Below are positions 53,296-62,250 of a DNA stretch of 64,000 nt, piece by piece. The notes beneath the pieces are model-generated. The model did not search any database, was not told the origin of the DNA, and saw nothing but the letters and a program-made list of their open reading frames with translations. Positions within the stretch are counted from its first letter, which is position 1. Every line of letters starts with the position of its first letter. The translations under genes were made by a program, and so were the position numbers. The stretch is from Streptomyces sp. 135 (GTDB lineage Bacteria; Actinomycetota; Actinomycetes; Streptomycetales; Streptomycetaceae), in the NCBI RefSeq assembly GCF_020026305.1, contig NZ_CP075691.1, positions 682,001-746,000 of the forward strand. Direction: 5' to 3'.

Positions 53296-55160
53296 GGACG
53301 TTGAGCTCCTCCCCCATCGACAACGCGCGGTTCGATCATAGGCGGCACCGTCGAGTCCGGATGGCTCTCGCTCGTGTTCGAACATGTCAACGGCTGGTTG
53401 TGTCGCTGACGATGGCGCGGCGGTTGATGGTGCGGGACTGTCGTGTTCGGGGGAGCCGGCGGCTGGAAGTTGCCGTACTGGCCCTGGACCGCGACGACGG
53501 CTTGTTCGGAGGTCAGTCGGCCGCCCCGGTCGTGGGCGGTCCGGTACGCGTCCTCGTCGAGGTGGCTGCGTACGGCCGCCGTGACGCGGTCGACGCCGCC
53601 GCGTACGGCCGACGGCAGCGGCATGCCGACCGAGGTACGGGCCGCGTGCGCCGCGCCCAGCAGCAGGGCCGCGTTCTGTGGCCGGCCCGCGAGGGAGTGC
53701 GCTCCCGCCAGTCCCTCCAGCGCGAGCGCGAGCGCCCGCACGTCACCGGTGTTGCGCGCGGACTCCCAGCCCTCCAGGTGGAGGCGCAGCGCCTCGTCCG
53801 CTTCGCCGCGCTGTTCCGCCACGAAGCCCAGTTCGGTCAGAACCAGAGCGCGGCCGGGTTCGAAAAACATCGCGGTCTGCCACTCCAGCGCGTGCCGCAT
53901 GTGCGCCTCGGCCCCGTCGAGCCGGCCCTCGCGGCGGGCGCCGAGCCCCAGCCCGATCTCCGCGTGGAGCTCCCCCGGCTTGAAGCTGTGCTCCGCCGGG
54001 AGGCGCAGCGCCCGCTGGTGGAATTCGCACGCCCGCTCGTGGTCGCCGGTCGGCATGGCCGTGCTGCCGAGGCCGGTCAGCCGGTCGGCGGCCTCCGGCC
54101 AGAGCCCGAGGTTCTCCGCCATCCGCAGCCCTTCCTCGTGAAAGCCGACAGCACGCTCGTAGTCACCTGCCATCTCTGCCAGCGAGGCCAGCGGCTCGAT
54201 GGTCTGCAACGTGCCCATCCGTCAGCCCAGTTGGGTGAAGAGTTCGGCCCTGCGGTGGCCGTCGCTCGCCGGCCGGTCCAGGTCGCCGCGGGCATGGGCC
54301 TGGTTGGCCCGTACGCTCAGCGCCGCCGCGACGCTCCAGTCGTCGCCGAGCGCCCCGTAACCTTCCAGCGCGCGCTCGATGAGGGCCTCGCTGGTGGCCT
54401 GGTGGCCCACGCCGAAGAGGGCGAACCCGACGAACGACTGGGCCCTGGCACGCTCCCTCGGACCCGTGATGTCGTGGGAGAGTTCGCGGACGCCCTTCCC
54501 GTGCCGCAGGCGTTCCGCGTCGTCGCCGACGAGCACGGCGAACCCGGCCCGCCAGGCCCGAGCCTGAGCCCTCAGGGACGCTGTCGGCACCACACCGTCC
54601 GGCACCGCGGTCTTCTCCCCGGAGCCTTTGCGGCGAGCACCGCCGCCAGGGACCGGTCCGCCTCCCGCAGTCTGCCCCGCAGGAACCAGTACCAGGTGAG
54701 CGCGTTGGCCAGGCGGAGGCGGTCCTCGACACTGCCGTGCCGGCCGGTGTCCTCCAGTACCCGGCGGAAGTTGGCGCCGTTCTCGTCCAGGCGCCGCAGG
54801 CGGCGCCGCTGGTCGGGGCCGTGCAGCATCGGCGCGGTGTGCTCGGCCAGTTCGGTGTAGTAGCGGCGGTGGCGGCGGTGCACGACGTCGCTCTCGCCCG
54901 CCTCGTCCAGCCGGGCCAGCCCGTACTCCGCGACGGATTCCAGGAGCCGGTAGCGGGGCTCGTCACCGCCGTCCGCCCTGACGACCATCGAGCGGTCCAC
55001 CAGCCGGGCCAGCAGGTCCAGGACGTCGTCACGCTCGACTCCCGGTCCGGCGCAGACGGCTTCCGCCGCTTGCAGGGTGCACCCCCGGCGTGCACCGCGA
55101 GGCGGCGCAGCACGGTGCGCTCGGACTCGCCCTGCAGGTCCCAGCTCCAGTCGATCATCG
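53292..55160 (-). pseudogene. AfsR/SARP-type regulator remnant (ATPase and repeat part)
   Basis: Minus-strand pieces in three frames: MIDWSWDLQGESERTVLRRL near 55160, CTLQAAEAVCAGPGVERDDV, then RSMVVRADGGDEPRYRLLES, and further on TPR-like helices (LAEMAGDYERAVGFHEEGLR, LGARREGRLDGAEAHMRHAL, AHSLAGRPQNAALLLGAAHA). This is the end of the NB-ARC ATPase region and the C-terminal repeats of a large AfsR-like regulator. Frameshifts near 55085 and 54600 and a stop near 54235 break it; the N-terminal DNA-binding and Walker A parts are missing, cut at about 55160. Confidence 0.75.
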
Positions 55161-55172
55161 CCCGGAGGGGTG

Positions 55173-55409
55173 CTAGTCAATGATGCGGACCCAGATTTCC
55201 TTCGGGTCGAGCCCTTCATCGAGGAGCGGGTCGATCAGGGACTTGCGCGGAGTGACGACGGGCAGGGGACGGCGGCGGGTGAGCTCGTGGTCGGCCGGAC
55301 GCGGTGCGTCGAGGGCTCGCCGAATCGTGTGTCGGGAGACGCCGTGGCGTTCAGACTCGTCCGGGAATTCTCTACGGCGAGCGTGATCAGCTTCCGCGTC
55401 GAGAACCAT
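55173..55409 (-). pseudogene. Fragment of an IS21-like transposase
   Basis: About 78 residues on the minus strand with an N-terminal HTH (HGVSRHTIRRALDAP) and a following RKSLIDPLLDEGLDPKEIWV segment, as in the start of IS21-family IstA proteins. It ends at a stop right beside the AfsR remnant, whose N-terminal part is missing, so this IS probably truncated that gene and was itself later deleted. Confidence 0.5.
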
Positions 55410-55739
55410 CCCAGCGGGTGTAGAGAGCACCTGACTGAGGCTCGCAGGGATGCGGCGCTGGAGGGACCATCCCCGCACCTGCAGGGATGGTCCCCAGATC
55501 GCCGAGCTCGAGCAACCCGCCGGATGGCTCTGCGACGACCACCGCCCGTAGCCGATTGCACGGGCTGCCCGCGGGAGCGCCCCCTGATCCCGATCGCTCC
55601 CACGACTTCCCACTATTGACCGACCCCTCCCGCCCGTGCCAGTGGCTACCAAGATCCGGACCAGTACTGGACCAGCCCCCGGGCCAAAGGCTCACAAAGC
55701 ATCGTTTTCCCAGGTCAGCCTGGGAGCAGCTGTTGTACC
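55410..55739. other. No gene seen
   Basis: About 330 bases of apparently non-coding island DNA. Frames are open but show no recognisable protein. Confidence 0.35.
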
Positions 55740-55796
55740 ACCAGCAGACGAAGAATCTTCTGGTGTCGTACGCGGCGAAGAAGCTCGGCTTCTTCT
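55740..55796. repeat. Right copy of the exaC-tail duplication
   Basis: Encodes [19 protein letters not shown] in the same orientation as exaC, with 53 of 57 bases matching 44973-45029. It has no upstream exaC sequence, so it is an isolated gene end, as left by site-specific integration into a gene 3' end or by deletion within a second aldehyde dehydrogenase gene. Confidence 0.75.
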
Positions 55797-55797
55797 C

Positions 55798-55890
55798 TCC
55801 GGCGCGGCGGGCGCATGCGGCCGGATCCACACCGGAATACAACCAGAACGAGATTCCGGCATGCCGGAGATCGTAGGGCCGCTTGGCCAG
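55798..55890 (-). pseudogene. C-terminal fragment of a tyrosine integrase
   Basis: On the minus strand LAKRPYDLRHAGISFWLYSG and then VDPAACARRAG form the RHAG box of tyrosine site-specific recombinases of Streptomyces elements. The expected continuation with the active Tyr is missing: the homology stops at 55798, immediately beside the exaC-tail copy. Traces of the upstream part may extend to about 56000 with frame changes. It marks a former mobile element at this boundary. Confidence 0.7.
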
Positions 55891-56267
55891 TCCGCCCTCG
55901 CTGCTGGGCAACCCGCGCGGAAGAACCCCGCGACTTGGGCCGGATCGGGAACGGCAGCCGGGTCCACCTCCTCGTTGAACGCCGAGGCATTCCACCTATG
56001 CCCGTTCAGGGGGTTTCCGCGAAGTAACCTCTCTCCACAGCGGGGTTGAGTACTTCGCTGAATGCAGCCCTCGGAGCACATCGGCTTCCGAGAGAGCACC
56101 GAAGCGCTGACGCCGGCAGACCCGTGTGCTCGTCGAAAGGCTCGCGTATGTCCCAGGAACGGACGTTGCAACTCATCGCCACGTGTCAGAGTCTCTCTCG
56201 CATGCGTCCCGCCAGGCTTCCAGATCCGTTCCGCGCAGCACGTCGGTCATATGCGCCGATGGCACAG
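55891..56267. other. Gap between the island edge and the NRPS cluster
   Basis: About 377 bases with no supported gene; only possible degraded integrase sequence in its first part. Contains the region just after the stop of the NRPS gene, but no clear terminator was found. Confidence 0.4.
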
Positions 56268-59200
56268 TCAGCCGACTGGTTGGTCGGCCCCCGCCGCCAC
56301 GATCAGTCGGGCGGCGTTGGTGACTGAGGAGTCCACGAAGAACTCGGCAATCGGGACTTGCACCGTGAACACGCTCTTGAGGCGGGAAACGAGCCGCAGC
56401 GCGGCCAGAGAGTGGAAACCCAGCGCGAAGATGTCCGTCCGCAGGTCGATCGTCGGTACTTTGAGTACCTCACAGTAAATCTTCGCAATCTTGACTTCGA
56501 GCTCGCTGCCCTGCGCTTCCTCGGGGACGACACGCTCGCGGCTCTGTAGCGCGAGCAAGGCTGCTTGGTCGACCTTGCCGTGCGAGGTGAGCGGAAACCG
56601 TTCGACTACGGAGATGTGAGCCGGAACCAGGTGTGGGGGAAGCTGGGTACGAACGTACGCCGCGACTGTTGCCTCATCGGCGTACGCACCGATCAGGAAC
56701 GCGATCAGCTCAAGCTCGGTCGCCGGATCAGCCTCGGTGCGCCGAGGCACGACCAGGCTCCGCGCCACGTCCGGATGGCCGTCGAGTACCGATTCGATCT
56801 CGGCGAGCTCGACCCGATGGCCGCGCAGTTTGAGCTGGCGGTCCACGCGGCCGAGGAATTCCAGGTCACCTTCGGTGGTCCAGCGGCCTTGGTCGCCGGT
56901 GCGATACATACGTGCGCCCGGCTCGGCCGCGAAGGGGTCCGCCAAGAAGCGCTCGGCGGTCTGCTCGGGCCGGTTGAGCAAGCCGTCACTGACGCCGGGG
57001 CCGGCCAGGTAGATCTCCCCTGGCACGCCGCGTCCAACCGGTGCGAGCAAAGCGTCGAGCACGTAGACGGCGGCGTGCGGCATGGGGCGTCCGATCGGCA
57101 GCGCCTCGCGGTCGAAGTCAGCACCAGGCTGGTAGGTCGTGCTGGTCACCGCCGTTTCGGTGAGCCCATAGACGTTGGTGAGCGGAATCCCGAAGTCCAA
57201 CCAGCGCTGGTAGACGTCGATCGGCGCGCGTTCGCCGCCGACCAGCACTCGCCGCAAGGTTTGTGGAATGGAGACAACAGCAGGGTCGATCAGGCGCACT
57301 ACTTCGATCCAGTAGGCGGTGGGGAGCTCACATATGGTGATCTCGCGCTCTCCGAGGAGGTGCAGCAGTTTCTCCGGGCTGGTCCGGCCGAGCACGCCAT
57401 CGAAGAAGACGACGCAGCCACCGGCCAGCCAGGTGGGGAAGAACTCCTCGACATGTACGTCGAAGGTCATCGCGGCGAGCTGCAGCATCCTGTCTTCCGG
57501 GCCCAATTCGAATGTGTCCACCGCGGCACGAGTGAACGCAGTCAGGTTGACATGGGTGACGAGGGTGCCCTTGGGCACTCCCGTCGAGCCGGAGGTGAAC
57601 GGGACGTACGCGACCTGACGGCCTGGCACAGCGATGTCCTCGAGATCTTCACCGGTCTGGGTCTCGATCGAGGAAACAACCGCCGGATCGTCGAGGGCGA
57701 GCACAGGGTGCGCCCCGGCAAAGTCCTCGGCGAGGTCCATGACCGTGAGCACCAAACGGGGCGCGGTCTCGGCGAGGACGTGGGCCTTGCGGCTGCCGGG
57801 CGCGTCCGGAGCCACAGGGACGTAGGCCCCGCCCGCCTTCAGCACGGCGAGCACGGCGGACGGCCAGGAGGAGCCTTGGGGCAAGGCGAGCGCCACTCGC
57901 TCGCCCGTGCGAAGACCTTGCTGACGCAGATGCCGCGCGAGCCGGTTGGCCTGGCTGTTGAGCTGTGCGTAACTGACCTGAGTACCGTCTTCACGCTCGA
58001 TCGCCGGCGCATCCGGGCTCTGTCGGACCCGTCGCTCGAACAGCGCGTGCAGGGTAGCCGGCTCGTCCCCCGGCACGGGCCGACCGGTGAGCTCCCGATC
58101 GGGCTCGGCGCCGGTCGACGTGCGAAGCGCTCCCAGCGGGAACTCGGGATGGGACACGGCCTCGCCGAGCAGCGCCAGGTAGCTCTCGGCCATTGCCTCG
58201 ATGGTGCCCGGGTCGAACAGCTCCCTGTCGTATTCGAACTGAAGACTCAGCTCCCCCAGCGCGTCCACAGCGCCGAGACCGAGACGGAGCCGGGCCCCGC
58301 CATTGGACAACTCGTACAACTCCGTCACCGCGCAGCCCGGCAGCGTGGCCTCGAACTCCGTGGACTGCTCGAAGGAGTACCCCGTCTGGAAGAGCGGGGT
58401 CTCATGCGAGGTGCGGTTGGAGTCGACCCGTTCGACAAGCTCGGTGAAAGGCACGTCTTGCGAGGAGAGCGCGTCGAAAGTGCTCAGCTGGAGTTCGCGG
58501 ACCAGCGAGGCGAAGGACATGTCCGCGTCCAGCCGCAGTCGCAACGGCATGGTGTTGGCGAACAGCCCGATGAGCGTCTGGTACTCGGGCCGGACCCGGC
58601 CGGCCAGAGGCGTTCCGATCAGCAGGTCGTCCTGACGGGTGTAGCGGGCCAGCAGCACGCCCCAGACACCGCCGAGCATCGCGAACGGCGTGACCCCGAG
58701 CCGCTTGGCGCAGTCGTAGGCATCGGCCCGGAGCTGCTCTGGCACCACTGTCGTGAACTCGCCCCCCCGATACTCCCGGGACGCTCCTGCACTGTGATCG
58801 ACCGGCAGCGCAAGGGTCGTCGTCGCACCGTTCAGTTCCCGAGCCCACGCGTCGAGCGCGTCGCCGTACCCGCCGTCCTCGGTGAGGCGCCGCTGTTCGG
58901 CCGCGAAGTCGCGGTACTGCAGGGTGAGGTGAGGCAGATCGGGCTCATGGCCCGCGTGCCATGCGGTGTAGAGCGCGGCGAACTCGGTCCAGAACAGACG
59001 CAGCGACCAGCCATCCGCAACGATGTGGTGCATGTTGAGGAAAAACGCGTAGGCGTCATCCTCAAGACGTAGCGCAGCAGCCCGCAGCAGCGGGCCGTGC
59101 ACCAGGTCGAAGGGTTCGCGAGCGGCGGTCTCGACGAACGCACGCCACTCGTCGGGCCGGGAGCGAAAGTCGAACACAGGCAGCTCGAAGGGCTGCGGCG

Positions 59201-59480
59201 GATCTGTGACGAGGTACAGTTCACCGTTTTCCTCGCCCACCCGGGAGCGCAGCACCTCATGCCGGCGCACGATCTCGGTCACGCAGCGCGCCGCGAGTTC
59301 CGTGTCCAACGGGCCACGCAGTCGGATCACGACGGGTATTCCGTAAACGCTGCGGCCCGGGGCGAGTTGTTCGGCAATCCAGATCTGCTCCTGCAGGAGG
59401 GAGATCCTCTCGGTCTGTCGGTTGCCCATGGGTGCTCCGGTCGGGTGCGTGGCCTTCGGAGTGGTGGTTGACTCGGTCAT
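56268..59480 (-). CDS. NRPS module: condensation, adenylation, carrier (C-A-PCP)
   Basis: 1070 residues from ATG 59480. Condensation domain (about 20-440) with active site MHHIVADGWS at 150-158. Adenylation domain (about 470-965): PFTSGSTGVPKGT (A3), MTFDVHVEEFF with the conserved Asp (A4), NVYGLTETAV (A5), YRTGDQGRW (A7), GRVDRQLKLRGHRVELAEIE (A8) and PLTSHGKVD with the catalytic Lys (A10). Carrier domain near the end, FALGFHSLAAL, keeps the phosphopantetheine Ser but reads GFHS rather than the usual GGHS or GGDS. No thioesterase or epimerase follows. A tentative pocket read gives D,V,E,E,L,G,V,V,T; I cannot assign the amino acid. Confidence 0.93.
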   Translation of the reverse strand: MTESTTTPKATHPTGAPMGNRQTERISLLQEQIWIAEQLAPGRSVYGIPVVIRLRGPLDTELAARCVTEIVRRHEVLRSRVGEENGELYLVTDPPQPFELPVFDFRSRPDEWRAFVETAAREPFDLVHGPLLRAAALRLEDDAYAFFLNMHHIVADGWSLRLFWTEFAALYTAWHAGHEPDLPHLTLQYRDFAAEQRRLTEDGGYGDALDAWARELNGATTTLALPVDHSAGASREYRGGEFTTVVPEQLRADAYDCAKRLGVTPFAMLGGVWGVLLARYTRQDDLLIGTPLAGRVRPEYQTLIGLFANTMPLRLRLDADMSFASLVRELQLSTFDALSSQDVPFTELVERVDSNRTSHETPLFQTGYSFEQSTEFEATLPGCAVTELYELSNGGARLRLGLGAVDALGELSLQFEYDRELFDPGTIEAMAESYLALLGEAVSHPEFPLGALRTSTGAEPDRELTGRPVPGDEPATLHALFERRVRQSPDAPAIEREDGTQVSYAQLNSQANRLARHLRQQGLRTGERVALALPQGSSWPSAVLAVLKAGGAYVPVAPDAPGSRKAHVLAETAPRLVLTVMDLAEDFAGAHPVLALDDPAVVSSIETQTGEDLEDIAVPGRQVAYVPFTSGSTGVPKGTLVTHVNLTAFTRAAVDTFELGPEDRMLQLAAMTFDVHVEEFFPTWLAGGCVVFFDGVLGRTSPEKLLHLLGEREITICELPTAYWIEVVRLIDPAVVSIPQTLRRVLVGGERAPIDVYQRWLDFGIPLTNVYGLTETAVTSTTYQPGADFDREALPIGRPMPHAAVYVLDALLAPVGRGVPGEIYLAGPGVSDGLLNRPEQTAERFLADPFAAEPGARMYRTGDQGRWTTEGDLEFLGRVDRQLKLRGHRVELAEIESVLDGHPDVARSLVVPRRTEADPATELELIAFLIGAYADEATVAAYVRTQLPPHLVPAHISVVERFPLTSHGKVDQAALLALQSRERVVPEEAQGSELEVKIAKIYCEVLKVPTIDLRTDIFALGFHSLAALRLVSRLKSVFTVQVPIAEFFVDSSVTNAARLIVAAGADQPVG

Positions 59481-59506
59481 CGTGATCCGCTCTTCCTGAC
59501 AGTCGG

Positions 59507-60424
59507 CTAGTAACCGAGTTCCGGGTCGACCAGGCCGATCGGCTCGAGGCCGTTCGCCAGTCGACGAATGTTGCGCCGGACCAGGTCGACGAAGGGTCCG
59601 AGTGCGTGGTCCAGATCGCCGGCGCAGTGCGCGGTGATCACGCAGGTGGGAAGGGACCACAGCGGGTGCTCCGGAGGAAGCGGCTCGGGGTCGGTGACGT
59701 CCAGGCCGGCGCCGGCGATCCACCCGGAGATCAGCGCACGAACGAGGTCATCTGTGATGACGAGCCCGCCGCGCGCCACGTTCACCAGGCACGCGTCCCG
59801 ACGCATGGACCTGAGTCTGACTGCGTCGATCAGCCCGGCCGTGTCCGCGGTCAGCGGCGCCGCGAGGAAGACCACACGGGCCTCGGGCAGCCATTCGTCG
59901 ATGCGATCGGGCGTGCCGACCTCGACGCCCGCCATCGGGGCGCCGCTGCGGCACACCACCTTGGGGCGGACCCTGAACGGGCGCAGCAGTGCGAGCAGTG
60001 CCCGGGCAACCCCGCCGCCGCCCACCACAAGGACCTCGGCGTTCGTCAGCCCGATGGCGGGGCGCGGCAGCCAGGCACCGGCCCTCACGGAGGCAGTGCC
60101 CTGACGCAGCGCGGTCAGCGCGAGCATGAGGGCGTGTTCAGCCACCAGCTCGGACTGGACACCCACGGCCCGGCTCCAGCGGATCCGCCGATCCATGAGC
60201 GGCAGGTAGCTTTCGACGCCGCTGCTCGCCAGCTGAACCCAGCGCACCGACGGCGCGCGCTCCAGTGCGGCCGCCAGCACCGAGGGCTGCTCGCCGGTCC
60301 AGATCAAGCCCTGAGCTTGGCCCGGCGGAGCCAGTCGAACGCCTGAATGATGCAGCGCTGTCATGAGATCGGCGGGCGCCGGCTGCGGAAGCACTGCCAC
60401 TGGCAGGTCAGGAAGCATGGTCAC
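59507..60424 (-). CDS. D-isomer-specific 2-hydroxyacid dehydrogenase
   Basis: 305 residues. NAD-binding glycines in VLVVGGGGVARALLALLRP, catalytic Arg in VNVARGGLV, Glu in DPEPLPPEHPL and His in ITAHCAG. It interconverts a 2-hydroxy acid and a 2-keto acid. Located between the two NRPS genes with a stop/start overlap to the upstream A-PCP gene (60421-60424) and 26 bases before the C-A-PCP gene, so it probably provides or modifies a building block of the peptide. The substrate is not known. Confidence 0.9.
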   Translation of the reverse strand: MTMLPDLPVAVLPQPAPADLMTALHHSGVRLAPPGQAQGLIWTGEQPSVLAAALERAPSVRWVQLASSGVESYLPLMDRRIRWSRAVGVQSELVAEHALMLALTALRQGTASVRAGAWLPRPAIGLTNAEVLVVGGGGVARALLALLRPFRVRPKVVCRSGAPMAGVEVGTPDRIDEWLPEARVVFLAAPLTADTAGLIDAVRLRSMRRDACLVNVARGGLVITDDLVRALISGWIAGAGLDVTDPEPLPPEHPLWSLPTCVITAHCAGDLDHALGPFVDLVRRNIRRLANGLEPIGLVDPELGY

Positions 60425-62250
60425 CAGCCACTGCCCGGCTTACCCACGGCCGTGACGTCCGCCGTCGCGCCGGCCAGCGCTGCCACTCCACGTACCGAGA
60501 ACGCGTCGAAGACCTCGCGAGGACCGAGGCTGATGCCCAAGTGTTTGCGGATCCAGCTGATCAGCCGCAACATGAACAGCGAATCCCCACCCAGCTCAAG
60601 CAGGTTGTCGAGCACACCGATCTCGTCGAGTCCCAGGAGCTCCGCCGCGGCGGCGCCGATGCGCCGCTCGCTCTCACTTGCCGGCGGCACGAACTCGGTG
60701 GCCAGGTCGGGCCGGCGTTTCGGCGGCTGCGGAAGCATCGCGTGGTCGATCTTCCGATGCGTCGTCAGCGGAAACTCGTCCAGCCGGATCAGCGCTGAGG
60801 GGATCAGATGGGTCGGCAGCTCGTCGGCGAGGAAGGAACGCAGCTCACCGACGCTCACCGTGTCCCGGTCAGCGGTCACGTAGCCGATCAGACGCTGCTC
60901 ACCCGACGCGTCCCGACCCGTCGTGACCAAGGCTTGACGCACCGCTGGGTGCCGGTCGAGCGCAGCCTCGATCTCGCCCGGTTCGACGCGATAACCACGC
61001 ACCTTGACTTGCTGGTCGCTGCGTCCGAGGAATTGCAGCCGACCGTCGGGAAGACGGCGTACCCGATCGCCGGTGCGGTACAACCTGGCGCCCGGAATCC
61101 CCGAGTAGCGGTCGGCGACGAACTTCTCCGCGGTGACGTCGGGCCTGCCCAGGTAACCGCGTGCCAGCGAGTCACCACCGATGAGCAGCTCGCCCTCGGT
61201 ATCCGCGGGAACGAGTTCGAGCCGCTCGTCGACGACGAACATGCGGGTTCCGGTGATGGCATCACCTATGGACAGCACCCCGTCCTTGGGTGTCTGTCCC
61301 GGCGGCACGCTCCAGTACGCCGCGGTCGCAGTGGTCTCGGTCGGCCCGTAGACGTGCACCAGCGGAAGGCGAAAGCGGTTCCACTGCTGGACGGCTTCGG
61401 GCATGGCGCGGTCTCCGCCCATGACGACCGTGCGCAGTGACGGGGGCAGTGCCCCGCCGGTGTCCACGAGGTGGTGGACCAGCAGGTGCCAGTGCGCGGT
61501 CTGCATCTCCAGCAGCGTGACGTCGTGCGCGGTGAGGAAGTCGAGCAGTGCCTCCACCGGGGAGAGCGCGACCCGGTCGGCCGGGAACACGCTTGTTCCG
61601 CCCTGCACGAGTGGGGGGAACAGCTCCTCGAGTGAGGCGGAGAACGCGGCGGCGGCCAGCATCAGGTAGCGATCACGCGGCCCCATGCCGAACTCGCCAC
61701 TCGCGGCGGCTGCGAGATTCGCCAGGCCCAGATGGGTGATCATGACGCCTTTGGGCGCTCCGGTGGAACCTGAGGTGTAGATCACGCAGGCCAGATCGTC
61801 CGGCGCGGCTGCGGGGGCGCCCGGGCGGGGAGCCAGGCGCCCTCGGTCCGGCGCAAGCGTCGTGACGGGCAAGCTGGTCGGCCCCTCATGCGCTCCGTCC
61901 ACGAGGAGAATCTTGATACCGGAGTCCGCCGCGAGGAAACTCTTGCGCTGGTCGGGGTAGTCCGGGTCGATGGGCACGTAGGCCGCTCTCGCACGCAGCA
62001 CGCCGAGAATCGCGACAAGCAGGTCGACGGAGTGACGCATCATGATGCCGACGCGATCTCCGGGAAGCACTCCCGCCTCCGCCAGGCGCGCCGCCATGTG
62101 CTCCGTTTCGGCGGCGAGTTCGGCGTAGGTCAGCGCCCGCTGTGCATCCTCGGTGGCGGGGGCGTGCGGCGTCACCCTCGAGTGCTGCTCGAGCAGGCTC
62201 GGGATGAGCTTCGGCGCGTCGTTGCGCGCCGATCGGACGTCGGCGTTCAC
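60421..62250 (-). CDS. NRPS initiation-type protein: adenylation and carrier (A-PCP)
   Basis: 609 residues. Adenylation domain (about 15-510) with IYTSGSTGAPKG (A3), VYGPTETTATA (A5), YRTGDRVRR (A7), GRSDQQVKVRGYRVEPGEIE (A8) and an A10 region PLTTHRKID with the Lys kept but Gly changed to Arg. At A4 the segment AFSASLEELF has Ser where most amino-acid-activating domains have Asp, which binds the alpha-amino group. Carrier Ser is in LELGGDSLFML at about 557. Tentative pocket S,A,E,E,V,G,V,A,T. No condensation domain: it may load the starter unit. Overlaps its neighbours by four bases on both sides. Confidence 0.92.
   Translation of the reverse strand: MNADVRSARNDAPKLIPSLLEQHSRVTPHAPATEDAQRALTYAELAAETEHMAARLAEAGVLPGDRVGIMMRHSVDLLVAILGVLRARAAYVPIDPDYPDQRKSFLAADSGIKILLVDGAHEGPTSLPVTTLAPDRGRLAPRPGAPAAAPDDLACVIYTSGSTGAPKGVMITHLGLANLAAAASGEFGMGPRDRYLMLAAAAFSASLEELFPPLVQGGTSVFPADRVALSPVEALLDFLTAHDVTLLEMQTAHWHLLVHHLVDTGGALPPSLRTVVMGGDRAMPEAVQQWNRFRLPLVHVYGPTETTATAAYWSVPPGQTPKDGVLSIGDAITGTRMFVVDERLELVPADTEGELLIGGDSLARGYLGRPDVTAEKFVADRYSGIPGARLYRTGDRVRRLPDGRLQFLGRSDQQVKVRGYRVEPGEIEAALDRHPAVRQALVTTGRDASGEQRLIGYVTADRDTVSVGELRSFLADELPTHLIPSALIRLDEFPLTTHRKIDHAMLPQPPKRRPDLATEFVPPASESERRIGAAAAELLGLDEIGVLDNLLELGGDSLFMLRLISWIRKHLGISLGPREVFDAFSVRGVAALAGATADVTAVGKPGSGW

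Noticed and set aside
56046..56478. Plus-strand frames at the end of the NRPS gene
   Set aside because: Antisense to the carrier domain, no motifs or conserved-looking composition.
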